Shown here one piece after another: positions 9,101 through 16,701 of a DNA stretch of 64,000 nucleotides (the stretch's first letter is position 1; every line of letters begins with the position of its first letter). Below the pieces are notes generated by a model. The model made no database searches and was not told where the DNA came from. It saw only the letters and a program-made list of their open reading frames with translations. The DNA lies in contig JAKLEZ010000021.1 of NCBI GenBank assembly GCA_022711465.1, positions 40,730 through 104,729 on the forward strand, read 5' to 3'. This stretch comes from Planctomycetota bacterium. GTDB taxonomy: Bacteria > Planctomycetota > Phycisphaerae > UBA1845 > PWPN01. The position numbers were made by a program, and so were the translations under genes.

Positions 9101-9439
9101 CTGAGCCGCGACGACAAGGGTCGGCACATTGACTGGCCACGTTACGCGCCGGTGAGCGAACTGAGCGTTCATTCGCGGCGGCGGGTCGCGGTCTGCGGCC
9201 TGATGGTGGCCGACCGGCTCAATACCACGCCAGCCGGCGAGATGATGAAGTTCGTGACCCTGGCCGACCGCACCGGTTTCGTCGAGGCGATTTTGTTCCC
9301 CGACACCTACCGGCATTTCGGTCACTTGACGGTGAGTCAGCCAATCCTGGCTGCGACGGGTGTGGTTGAACGGTTCGAAAACGGCAACGGCTTCGCGTTT
9401 CGCGTGGAGCGGGTCGAGCCGCCGCGCAGGGTTGGGTGA
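6152..9439 (+). CDS. dnaE2: Error-prone DNA polymerase III alpha subunit, DnaE2 type
   Basis: 1095 residues, usual for DnaE2. Order: a degenerate PHP domain (1-210), the palm with TLARGSAADSL (349-358), the catalytic segment Asp394/Asp396/Asp398 (MADIDLDLP) and Asp570 (FIKIDLLG), fingers, and a C-terminal OB fold (about 1010-1090). The tau-binding extension of replicative DnaE is absent. In the PHP domain the first motif reads HNR instead of HxH and the late DxH reads ESR, so proofreading-type metal binding is probably lost. A 7-bp repeat codes for residues 118-129. No ribosome-binding site precedes the ATG, which lies 9 bases after dinB, so coupled translation is likely. Role: extension after translesion insertion. 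Confidence 0.93.
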   Translation: MFLSLHNRSAHSFGSSLTTSGQLMEFAVRHGMSAIALTDLHGLYGAVAFQQACEKGGIRPVIGAELMLRDGPAVTMLVGNSVGYGHLCRLVSTHHLREEPLGIADLCAHAEGLWCLLGSGQRSAVSGQQEGREGADGTLRTMLNSDAVREAFVGRLYVELAIHHPDDAAEARRRGCAADEAGVPVVATCESRCPRPEMNPILRALASIGTLTLLGVPHADKPLGRWHLRTPAEMERLFRRRPDALTNTAAIAEQCDFRFDFSSNRFPAFDAPDGKTAVRYLRELCVAGCRRRYVDELPQRGIGGRRPSMAEALSRLDRELAVIEQVGYAEYFLVFHEIVSYCRGRGIATLARGSAADSLVCYALGVSHACPFRFDLPFDRFLNPERAKFSKMADIDLDLPWDRREEVMRWVYERWGHDQVAMIGSANTYRARAAVAELGKVYGLPPHEIHKFTRRLPWFGRVADLDAGGEEEQHEAGAIGGGPPPRRQEERHRAISRPGNAQLEEPYRTILRTAGALEGLPHHWSMHPCGLVVSPESLIALVPVQRSPRGLLVAQYDMDAIEDLGFIKIDLLGQAGLSVLRDSVAEINRTEREPIDLATDVDYSDDRTWSMIAGGGARGVHHIESPAMTSLIRQCNCRDIDALTAIVAIIRPGAANQGKKDRFARRYQGLEPASYVHPSVRNSLASTYGLMVFEEHILQVAVDFAGMNLGRADVLRRALNKQKRDLVAELKGEFRNGARRMGRREDEIAAVWDMVGGFCGFMFNKAHSAEYAVEAFQGAWLKCRWPAHYLAAILSNYRGFYAQSPTLPQILYVLEALRLGVGFRPPCVNRSGQRFRVERNESDGRWVIRVPLSHIQGLSEAWLDRYHGERERGVFTDLADFIERCRPGDAESQLLLDSGALDALGENRPAMFWQMRRLLKESRRVGGLFAAHPRRGDSPVDLPSSDRRPPGLPTRLTCPDAWQTAQREMELLGFPITIEPLTFLSRDDKGRHIDWPRYAPVSELSVHSRRRVAVCGLMVADRLNTTPAGEMMKFVTLADRTGFVEAILFPDTYRHFGHLTVSQPILAATGVVERFENGNGFAFRVERVEPPRRVG
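6508..6536. repeat. In-frame 7-bp repeat array inside dnaE2
   Basis: Consecutive units GGTCAGC, GATCAGC, GGTCAGT and GGTCAGC lie within codons 118-129 of dnaE2 and are translated as GSGQRSAVSGQQ. The reading frame is kept. The unit is the same as in the intergenic arrays at 4896-4917 and 13119-13140. Confidence 0.8.
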
Positions 9440-9445
9440 GGCGAG

Positions 9446-9461
9446 CGCTGGCCTGCCAGCG
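9446..9461 (+). terminator. Hairpin just after dnaE2
   Basis: CGCTGG-CCTG-CCAGCG forms a six-base-pair GC-rich stem starting six bases after the dnaE2 stop. No T run follows, so it may be a weak terminator or an mRNA 3' stabiliser. The following gene converges from the other strand. Confidence 0.35.
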
Positions 9462-9602
9462 AGTCACAGTGATGCCGGCCGGACAGACCGCGATCATGCC
9501 CGGAGGCCGCCCAGGGCTGCAATCATCCACTGGTCGGACAGCGAGCACCGGCCGAGGCGGCATGCCCGCTCAGGCGTGTTCAGGTCGAGGCGGGCCACGA
9601 AA

Positions 9603-12266
9603 TCACCGGTCGAGCGATCGTCCCCGCCGATCACGCTTGAGGATCAGCTCGTACCAGAGGGTTCCTTGCCCGCCGATCTCGATGGTGCTGCCGCCGCGGT
9701 CGTCGGGTCTGGGCTGGATGCGGTGTCGGCGTTCACCTTTCTCGTCGAGTGAGAACGCCTCCAGGCGCTCGGGCGGCAACGGCAGCGTGATCCGGGCCGG
9801 CACGACCTCTACCAGGCTCGGCGGGCGGCCCCATTCGTGGCCGACGCTGGACCGCGTGTCGTCCGTCCACCGCATATCGGTGTTCTCGGCGGAGCCTGTG
9901 GCGACAATGATTGCCCGGCCGGGTCCGGCGAAGGATCGGCCTTCGATGAGGGAGACGCAGATCGTCGACCAGTCCTGAAGGGTGCGCCCGGGCGAAAGAG
10001 CGACATCACCGAGGGTAAACGAGCGACCGGCGGTGAAGCCGATGACCGCCTTGGTGCGAGCCGTATCGACGGTAACGACGCCCTTGTTCGGCACCCGGCG
10101 GTCCCAGGTGATCTCCTTGGTGTCCGAGACCAGCAGTCGGGTGTCCGGCGGAGCGATCCGACCTGGCGGCTCCTCGCGGTTTCTGGCCCCTGCCCGGATG
10201 GCGGTGCGATGCAGCAGCGACATGGCCGGGTCAACGCCCAGTGCATCCTGCTCGACCTGTTTCCAGGCCCGGCCCTGCTGGAGGATGAGTTCTGGTTCGC
10301 GCTCCGGGGGCAGGCCGCTGAGCACCGCTTCGCTGGCCGGAGCGACATGGCCGGTCCGGAACATGAGGGCCGCGGTGAGCAGGTTGACCATCTTGGTCGG
10401 ATGCTGGCCGATGTCGAAGAAGCCGTCGATCTTGCCGGTGTCCCAGCGTCCGCTGTGGTTGTAGGCGAACAGGAAGATCCCGTCCCAGTCCTGGAAAGCG
10501 GCATGGGCGGCCAGCAGAAGCGGGCATTCACTGCTGAAGGTATTGGGCGCGGAGTGGTTGTATTCGGTGATGGTGAACGGCTTGCCCTCTACCCGCTGCA
10601 TCGAGAGCCCGGCCAGGACGCCGCCGACCTCGTTGACCATGCTGCGATTCTGGACCGTCCAGTCCCGTGGGTCCCAGGGCCGGTTCGGGAAATGCGGATG
10701 CTGCCAGTAGGCATGGCCGTCCACCGCGTCAAACCGGGCCTGCAGGTTCGGCGTACTGCAGCCGACGATTGTGCCGATGACGACGCCGGGGTACCTCAGG
10801 TCTTCCTTGATGAACCGCTGCATGGTCTGCCAGTAGTCGCGTTCGATGGTCCACAGGAACCGCAGCCCGTCGATGCGAGCGGCTCGCGACCAGACACGAC
10901 CGTCGTGCCGGCCGATCCACGGGATCCGCTCCTGTTCGACGGTTTCCTCCGGCTGGAGTCCCTGCAGGCCGCCAGGTCGCAGCGAGGCGTCGGCGAGCCA
11001 GATCTTGCCGGTGGCTTTGGCCAGCCCGCTGAAGTTGACGCGGGCGTTGGAGTCGGTGGCTGAGGCGACGAAAGTCAGGCGGTGCTCGCTCCACTCGGGG
11101 GTGATCGCCACGCTGGCCGAGAGGCCCAGGTTGCCGTACGGTTCATGGGCCTGTCCGCAGGCCGCCTCGATGGCCCGGGGCGGTTCGGCTCTGGCCCGGA
11201 AGCAGAGCGTGTAGAGATCGCCTTCCCTGACGCTCAGGCCGCCGTGGTTCAGTTGGACGTGCCAGCCCTGCTTGCCGGTCTGGGTGACCGTCACCTGGGC
11301 GACCGGCGGCTTGCCGTCCTCACGTACCTCGAGCACCACATTTCCGGCTGCGCCCTCGTGTTGTTCGAGGTTCCAGCCGGGGCGGGCGATGGTTGTCCGG
11401 GCGCCGAGCGGTCTGAGCATCTCCCGTCCCGGCGGTTCGTTGCGTGAGGCCCAGGCCCTGCTCAGTTCCGGCGTGGTCGGATACCGCCGTCTCAGCCATA
11501 CGTTCCACTGGTGAGCGAGATCATGGGCAAACGGGCGGGGCAGACGGTCGAGGTCGCCGCCCAGGTAGTGCTGGATGATGCCGTTCTCGTTGTTGATCTC
11601 GACCATCGCGATCGAGGGGTCTTCCACGCAGGTCAGCCGCGTGTAGGGGTTGCGGTGGGTGAGCAGTGCCCGGGCGTATTGCTTCTGCAGTTCGATCATG
11701 CGGGCGTTGAACATGCCCACGGTGTGGCGTTCCTTCCAGTCGAGTTCCTCGATCTCGCGCGGCAGGCCGTCGCCGGCGTGGAACCGGCGGCCGACCAGGA
11801 GATTCAGGTTGGAGTAGATGCCGTGCTTCTTCAGCTCGCTGATCAGGAAATCCAGGCGATCGAGGGCCTCGGGAACCAGTTCACCGCTGTCGGCCGCCTC
11901 TCGCCTGGTGATGCCACTGGGGAACGGCGAGGTGTCCATGTGATGGAACCGGACCACGTTGATGCCGAACTTGGCCATCCGGGCGGCGATGCCCTCGGCC
12001 TCGTCCTTGCGGGGAATGGTCCCCGCGAAGCAGAGGTTCACGCCCAGGAACCGGACCCGTTGGTCGCCGGCGTAGAAATGCCCGTCGTTGCCGGCGCGAA
12101 TCGGTCCGAACCTGCCGGCCGGAACATGGTTCAGAAAGCTCAGGTCCGTCGGTCCCTCGGTCCCGTCATTCCAGGGCAGCACGAAAGGGATCAGGCCGGC
12201 CTCGCCGCCAGGAGCGGCCAGGGGCGTCAGGCACGATGTGAGCCACAGCAACTGTGATGCGATCAT
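9603..12266 (-). CDS. Exported clan GH-A glycoside hydrolase with an internal carbohydrate-binding module
   Basis: 887 residues from the ATG at 12266, which has AAGGAG seven bases upstream; longer starts would run into the preceding gene. A signal peptide (MIASQLLWLTSCLTPLAAPGGEA) is followed by a GH5/GH42-like TIM barrel: FLGVNLCFAGT, FGINVVRFHHMD, then acid/base Glu227 in INNENG. The second half resumes near residue 440 and has the putative nucleophile Glu568 in TITEYNHS. Between them, about residues 310-430, lies a beta-sandwich resembling CBM4/9 modules (YTLCFRARAE, WSEHRLTFVAS, IWLADASLRPG). The exact GH family is not identified. It follows the monophosphatase gene by 34 bases and may be cotranscribed with it. 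Confidence 0.8.
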   Translation of the reverse strand: MIASQLLWLTSCLTPLAAPGGEAGLIPFVLPWNDGTEGPTDLSFLNHVPAGRFGPIRAGNDGHFYAGDQRVRFLGVNLCFAGTIPRKDEAEGIAARMAKFGINVVRFHHMDTSPFPSGITRREAADSGELVPEALDRLDFLISELKKHGIYSNLNLLVGRRFHAGDGLPREIEELDWKERHTVGMFNARMIELQKQYARALLTHRNPYTRLTCVEDPSIAMVEINNENGIIQHYLGGDLDRLPRPFAHDLAHQWNVWLRRRYPTTPELSRAWASRNEPPGREMLRPLGARTTIARPGWNLEQHEGAAGNVVLEVREDGKPPVAQVTVTQTGKQGWHVQLNHGGLSVREGDLYTLCFRARAEPPRAIEAACGQAHEPYGNLGLSASVAITPEWSEHRLTFVASATDSNARVNFSGLAKATGKIWLADASLRPGGLQGLQPEETVEQERIPWIGRHDGRVWSRAARIDGLRFLWTIERDYWQTMQRFIKEDLRYPGVVIGTIVGCSTPNLQARFDAVDGHAYWQHPHFPNRPWDPRDWTVQNRSMVNEVGGVLAGLSMQRVEGKPFTITEYNHSAPNTFSSECPLLLAAHAAFQDWDGIFLFAYNHSGRWDTGKIDGFFDIGQHPTKMVNLLTAALMFRTGHVAPASEAVLSGLPPEREPELILQQGRAWKQVEQDALGVDPAMSLLHRTAIRAGARNREEPPGRIAPPDTRLLVSDTKEITWDRRVPNKGVVTVDTARTKAVIGFTAGRSFTLGDVALSPGRTLQDWSTICVSLIEGRSFAGPGRAIIVATGSAENTDMRWTDDTRSSVGHEWGRPPSLVEVVPARITLPLPPERLEAFSLDEKGERRHRIQPRPDDRGGSTIEIGGQGTLWYELILKRDRRGRSLDR

Positions 12267-12300
12267 GAGCATTCTCCTTCCCGCGTGGGCTTGAGACGGG

Positions 12301-13116
12301 CTACTCTGCTGCCGCCTGCATCTCCGCCCAAAGACGGTCCAGCATCGCCGGGCGGGCGGCCAGATAGCCCACTTCCTTGTGGCCATCGATCGCCAGGTCA
12401 ACCGGAAACACCGGCCGATCGAGCGTGCTGTGTGTTCGGACCCCGACCTCGTTGCCGATCAGCCAGCCGGCGGCCACGTCCCACAGGTGACACTCGCCCA
12501 GGTAGACGGCATCGAAGCCGCCGGCCGCCAGGTAGGCCAGATGCAGGGCGGTCGAGCCGGTATTCCGTAATCGGTACTTCTGCAGCCAGGGGTGGAGGAC
12601 GGCCGGCAGCCGATGATGAGTGCCCGATGGGATGCCGATGAGCACGTCAGCGGAGTAGGGCGGTTCGGTCTGCAGCCGCCGCTCGTTGAGCCATGCTCCG
12701 CCGCCGGCGCTGGCCGAGTACATGTCCCCGCCGGTCGGGTCAAGAATCATGCCCACCACCGGGTAGCCGTTCTCCACCAGGGCCACCGAGACCGAGTACA
12801 ACGGAACCGAGCGGGCGTAGTTGCGGGTGCCGTCGATCGGATCGATCACCCAGCATCTTTTGGCGGTGGTGATGTCCGCATGCCGGAGGGGGTCGACCTG
12901 GGTCTCCTCGGTCAGGACCGCGTCGTGTGGATAGCGCGACGCGATCGCGTCGAGCAAGGCGGCCTGAACCGCATGGTCGGCATCCGTAACCGGCGAGGCA
13001 TCCGGCTTGATCGAAGTCTTCGCCATCCCGAACCGAGCCCGGGCGACCATCCCCGCCTCGCGGATCCAGGTGAGCGACTCTCTGCGAATGGTCTCGTAGG
13101 TGTTCATGGTGTTCAC
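12301..13116 (-). CDS. Inositol monophosphatase family protein
   Basis: 271 residues, the usual family length. The metal-binding motifs are clear: TEET near residue 72, WVIDPIDGTRNY near 90-101, and the C-terminal LWDVAAGWLI. The family removes phosphate from inositol phosphate, 3'-phosphoadenosine phosphate, histidinol phosphate or fructose bisphosphate; sequence alone does not choose among these. The start may be the GTG at 13116 or the ATG at 13107. A 7-bp repeat array lies directly upstream. The hydrolase gene at 12266 follows closely on the same strand. Confidence 0.88.
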   Translation of the reverse strand: MNTMNTYETIRRESLTWIREAGMVARARFGMAKTSIKPDASPVTDADHAVQAALLDAIASRYPHDAVLTEETQVDPLRHADITTAKRCWVIDPIDGTRNYARSVPLYSVSVALVENGYPVVGMILDPTGGDMYSASAGGGAWLNERRLQTEPPYSADVLIGIPSGTHHRLPAVLHPWLQKYRLRNTGSTALHLAYLAAGGFDAVYLGECHLWDVAAGWLIGNEVGVRTHSTLDRPVFPVDLAIDGHKEVGYLAARPAMLDRLWAEMQAAAE

Positions 13117-13118
13117 CG

Positions 13119-13144
13119 CAATCAGCGGTCAGCGATCAGTCATC
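13119..13144. repeat. 7-bp repeat array upstream of the monophosphatase gene
   Basis: AATCAGC, GGTCAGC and GATCAGT units follow in tandem immediately before the GTG/ATG starts of the minus-strand gene. They belong to the same family as the arrays at 4881-4971 and 6508-6536, 7-8 kb away. Confidence 0.7.
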
Positions 13145-13217
13145 CCATGGCGACTACCGGCAGATGGCCCACAGGGTTTCTCGAGCCAGGGCACGAGGCT
13201 TTCCGCTCACTACTCTT

Positions 13218-14648
13218 TCATCGTTCGTCACTCATCGTCCCCAAGACTCTGTTCGCCGCTTGTTCGCCGGACTGCACGCAATCCGGGATGCCCACGCCGC
13301 CGAACGCGTTTCCGGCCACGGCCAGGCCGGGCAGGCCGGCCAATCGCTGCTCAATGCGCTTGACCCGTTCCAGGTGCCCGACTGGATACTGGGGCATGGA
13401 CAGCGGCCAGCGGTGAATTTCGGTGAACCTCGGCTCGCCCTCCGCTCCGATCAATTCCGCGAGGTCCTTGAGTACCGCCCGACGCAGCTCCTTGTCTTCC
13501 ATTTCGTAGATGTGCGGCTGGATCGCTCCGCCGAGGAAAGTCCGCATCAGGACCCAGCCGTTCGGCGCCCGCCCGGCGAACTTGATGCTGCCGAACGTGC
13601 CCGCGATCATCGAACGGTTCTCGACCGACGGCACGACGAAGCCGAAGCCGTCGAGCGGATGGCGGATCCGGTCACGACGGAAGGCCATGGTCATGGTGGC
13701 CGACGACGCGTACTTGATGGCCTCCAATTCCTTCCCGAGCATCGGATCGATGCCCTCGACTATCTTCGCCGAGGCGTGCGACGGGCAGGCCAGGATGACC
13801 GCGTCGGCCGTCTCGGTTGATCCGTCGGCGACCAGGACTCGCCATTGCAGCCCGGTCCGCTCGACCTTGTCGACCGCAGTGCGGGTCCTGGCGGTCTCGG
13901 GCGGCAGCCGCCCGATCAACGTGTCGGTGAGCGTGGCCATACCCTCGTCGAACGAGACAAACATCGAGTATCGGGCCCCGCTATCGCCCCTGCCCCGTGC
14001 GGCGGTTGCCTTCCGCCCGGCCCGCATGCCCAGGATGACGCTCCGGTACCTGTCCTCCAGTTCCAGAAACCGGGGCATGGTGGTTCGGAGGCTGAGGGCC
14101 TCGGGGTCGGCGGTGTAGATGCCTCCGACCAGCGGCTGGGCGATGCGTTCCAGGGCTTCGCGCCCGAACCTGCGGCGAACGAAATCGGCCAGGCTCTCGT
14201 CGCCATCCGGCGGTCGTTTCTTGGCCGGCAGGATGACGTCGAGCCCCATGCGGATCTTGCCCGGCCAGGAGAACAGGCGGCTGGTCACGAAGGGCATGAT
14301 TCGCGTCGGGGCCAGGAGCAGGAAACCCTCGGGAATGGGGAAGAGTCTGCCCCGGCGGACCACGTAGACGCGCCGCCGGTCGGCGTCGGTGGGAATGATC
14401 TGGCTGTCAATGCCGAGTCGCTTGCACAGGGCGATGGCCCACGGCTTCTGGGTAATGAACGAGTCCGGTCCGCCCTCGACCAGGAAACCGTCGCGGCGAT
14501 GGGTAACGATGCTTCCGCCCAGCCGCCCCGTCGATTCCAGCAGGGTGATGTGGACCGGCCGGCGAACCTGTTCGGCGCGCTCCACAACGCGGTGAGCGGC
14601 CGCCAGCCCGGCAATCCCGCCGCCAACGACAATCACTCGTTTGGGCAT
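13218..14648 (-). CDS. hemY: Protoporphyrinogen/coproporphyrinogen oxidase (HemY/HemG-type flavoprotein)
   Basis: 476 residues. The FAD-binding Rossmann motif VIVVGGGIAGLAAA is at the extreme N-terminus, followed by LLESTGRLGGSI, EGGPDSFI, and the C-terminal GNAFGGVGIPDCVQSGEQAA flavin motif typical of oxygen-dependent PPOX. It oxidises the porphyrinogen ring in heme synthesis, and the neighbouring hemD-hemE fusion supports this. The ATG at 14648 is chosen because the Rossmann motif begins at once; GGAGG is only two bases away, and a GTG at 14651 is possible. The last residues (MSDER) and stop codon are encoded by a repeat-like stretch (13204-13236). Whether it acts before or after iron insertion is not shown. 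Confidence 0.9.
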   Translation of the reverse strand: MPKRVIVVGGGIAGLAAAHRVVERAEQVRRPVHITLLESTGRLGGSIVTHRRDGFLVEGGPDSFITQKPWAIALCKRLGIDSQIIPTDADRRRVYVVRRGRLFPIPEGFLLLAPTRIMPFVTSRLFSWPGKIRMGLDVILPAKKRPPDGDESLADFVRRRFGREALERIAQPLVGGIYTADPEALSLRTTMPRFLELEDRYRSVILGMRAGRKATAARGRGDSGARYSMFVSFDEGMATLTDTLIGRLPPETARTRTAVDKVERTGLQWRVLVADGSTETADAVILACPSHASAKIVEGIDPMLGKELEAIKYASSATMTMAFRRDRIRHPLDGFGFVVPSVENRSMIAGTFGSIKFAGRAPNGWVLMRTFLGGAIQPHIYEMEDKELRRAVLKDLAELIGAEGEPRFTEIHRWPLSMPQYPVGHLERVKRIEQRLAGLPGLAVAGNAFGGVGIPDCVQSGEQAANRVLGTMSDER

Positions 14649-14651
14649 CAC

Positions 14652-14725
14652 CTCCGCACTCTCCGCTCACTCCTCACCGCATGCTCATCCTTCATGACAA
14701 ATCGCCCATTGCTCGCTCATCGCCT
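14652..14725. repeat. Degenerate 7-bp repeats (GATGAGC type) between hemDE and hemY
   Basis: Read on the minus strand, the gap is made of units such as GATGAGC, GGGCGAT, GAAGGAT, CGGTGAG and GAGTGAG with mostly seven-base periodicity. The hemD-hemE stop codon lies in the first unit. A related stretch forms the end of hemY at 13204-13236. This is a second repeat type, distinct from the xxTCAGC units. Confidence 0.5.
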
Positions 14726-16663
14726 GCTCAGATCGTGGACCCCATCCACCAGGGCGATGACATGATCAACCGGTGTGTCCGGCAGGATGCCGTGGCCGAG
14801 ATTGAAGATGTGGCCCGGCCGGCCGGCGGCCTGGTCGAGAATGACCTGGGCCTGCTTGCGGATTCGCGCCGGCGTGGCGAACAGGACCACGGGGTCGAAA
14901 TTCCCCTGGACGGCCACGTCATGCCCCAGCTCCTGCCAGGCTTCGGCCAGGTCCACGCGCCAATCCAGGCCGATGACGTCGCCTCCGGCTTGCTTGATCG
15001 CCTTCAGAATGGTAGCCGTGTTGGTGCCGAAGTGGATGATCGGCACGCCCGGTTTGATCGCATGGATCAACGCGTGCATGTGTGGCATGACGAACTCACG
15101 ATAGTCGGCCTCGTTGAGGCAGCCGACCCAACTGTCGAAAAGCTGAACCGCCTGCACGCCGGCGTCGATCTGGGCGTTGAGATACTTGGCATGATCACAG
15201 ACCAGCCGGTCCATGAGGGCGTACCAGGCGCCAGGGTCGCGGTACATGAACGTCTTGGTCTGGCGGAAGTCACGGCTCGAACGACCTTCGATCAGGTAGC
15301 TGGCAATGGTGAACGGGGCGCCGCAGAAGCCGATCAGTGGTACCGCGGGGTGCAGTGCCCGCCGGGCCATGCGGATGGCCTCGAAGACACAAGCCAGCGA
15401 CTCGACCGGCTCGATGCCCGGCAGGTTATCCACGTCCTGGCTGGTCCGCACCGGTCGGGCCATCATCGGGCCGTGGCCCTCCTGATAGCTGAGCCCCACG
15501 CCCATCGGTTCCACGATCAGGAGGATGTCGCTGAAGATGATGGCCGCGTCGACTCCAAGTTGCTCGACCGCCATCACCGTGACCTCGGCGGCCAGGTCGG
15601 GCCGCTTGCACATTTCCAGGAAGGAAACCTTGGAACGAATCTCGCGATAGGCTCGCTGGTACCGACCCGCCTGACGCATCAGCCAGATCGGCGTGTACTC
15701 GGTCTTCTCGCGCCGGCACGCCCGGAGGAAGGCGCTGTCGTGCAGCGGGTCGGTCGTGGCTCCGCACTCATCCGCCGGCCAGATCAGCTCCAGCCGACCG
15801 GCTCGGCTCGTGTCGATTCCGACTTCGAGCGACGCCCTTTTCCGCCGGAGGAGGGTCGTGGCCGATCGGGCCAGCCCGCGAACCAGATGGCCCATCCTGG
15901 TTCGGTCCGGCTCGAAATCGACACCCAGGCCGAGCTGACGCAAGGCCGCGCTCGCCGTCGGGCCGATCGAGCCGATGACCGTGCCTTTCAGCGCCTCGCG
16001 CAGGCCGTTCTCGACACCCATGTCCGCGGCCACCTGAAGGACGTTGCGGGCCTGTTGAGCGCTGGTGAAGGCCACGACCTCGGTCCGGCCGTCGCACAGG
16101 GCCCGGATTGCCTCGCGGAGCGGTTCGAGATCCTCAGGCAACGCCCAGGTGTAGACCGGCACGGGAGCGACTTCGGCCCCGTGTGCTTCCAGGGCCTCGA
16201 CCAACGCCAGATTCGGCTCGCCATACTCCTGGATCGCGATCCGCTTGCCGGTCAGTGGTCCAGCCTTGACCAGAACCTCGAGGACTTCACGCCAGGTGTT
16301 CGGCTCGCCGGCCTGGAGCGTCGGCTTGACGTGCCAGCCGCGCAGAACGGCCAGCGGCTTGGGGCCGCGAACCACGCTGACGGTCTTGGATAGAGCCTCG
16401 ATGACGGTGGGGCGAGGATAATACGGCTCGATGAGCGACATGAGCGCCCCGGCGCCCACGCCGGTGAGAAAAACGACAATGTCGAACTGGCCGGCGATCA
16501 GCTGCTCCGCAAAAGCCCGCGTGTTCGGCCCGACGGGTGCAGGCAGCTCGCGCATCGCCGGCGCGGACCGTGCCGAACCGCCCATACGTTCCACGAGCCC
16601 GATCATCTCCGAGGCCATCCGGCTCTCAAAGCACGTGACCCGCAATCCTTCCAGGTCAGCCAT
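14717..16663 (-). CDS. hemDE: Fused uroporphyrinogen-III synthase / uroporphyrinogen decarboxylase
   Basis: 648 residues, about the sum of HemD (about 260) and HemE (about 350). Residues 1-270 look like HemD: paired alpha/beta domains with VVFLTGVGA, RIAIQEYGEPN, VVAFTSAQQARN and IGSIGPTASAAL. A linker of about 40 residues follows. HemE begins near residue 312 with the active-site segment YTPIWLMRQAGRYQRAYREIR, then FSDILLIVEPMG, GFCGAPFTIASYLIEG, and HFGTNTATILKAIK. The protein would close hydroxymethylbilane to uroporphyrinogen III and decarboxylate it to coproporphyrinogen III. AAGG lies nine bases before the ATG. It is followed by hemY on the same strand. Confidence 0.9.
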   Translation of the reverse strand: MADLEGLRVTCFESRMASEMIGLVERMGGSARSAPAMRELPAPVGPNTRAFAEQLIAGQFDIVVFLTGVGAGALMSLIEPYYPRPTVIEALSKTVSVVRGPKPLAVLRGWHVKPTLQAGEPNTWREVLEVLVKAGPLTGKRIAIQEYGEPNLALVEALEAHGAEVAPVPVYTWALPEDLEPLREAIRALCDGRTEVVAFTSAQQARNVLQVAADMGVENGLREALKGTVIGSIGPTASAALRQLGLGVDFEPDRTRMGHLVRGLARSATTLLRRKRASLEVGIDTSRAGRLELIWPADECGATTDPLHDSAFLRACRREKTEYTPIWLMRQAGRYQRAYREIRSKVSFLEMCKRPDLAAEVTVMAVEQLGVDAAIIFSDILLIVEPMGVGLSYQEGHGPMMARPVRTSQDVDNLPGIEPVESLACVFEAIRMARRALHPAVPLIGFCGAPFTIASYLIEGRSSRDFRQTKTFMYRDPGAWYALMDRLVCDHAKYLNAQIDAGVQAVQLFDSWVGCLNEADYREFVMPHMHALIHAIKPGVPIIHFGTNTATILKAIKQAGGDVIGLDWRVDLAEAWQELGHDVAVQGNFDPVVLFATPARIRKQAQVILDQAAGRPGHIFNLGHGILPDTPVDHVIALVDGVHDLSRR

Positions 16664-16701
16664 GTGCGTGGACCTTCAACGCTGTTGGGCGGTCGATAGC
16701 G

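Noticed and set aside
12267..12401. Upstream extension of the GH-A enzyme to a start at 12401
   Set aside because: It overlaps the monophosphatase gene, encodes no signal peptide and has no ribosome-binding site, while 12266 has both.
13845..14765. Plus-strand open frame opposite hemY
   Set aside because: Composition is that of a mirror frame; the minus-strand protein has full FAD motifs.
14681..16393. 570-codon plus-strand frame opposite the HemD-HemE fusion
   Set aside because: No recognisable domain; the opposite strand carries two complete conserved enzymes.
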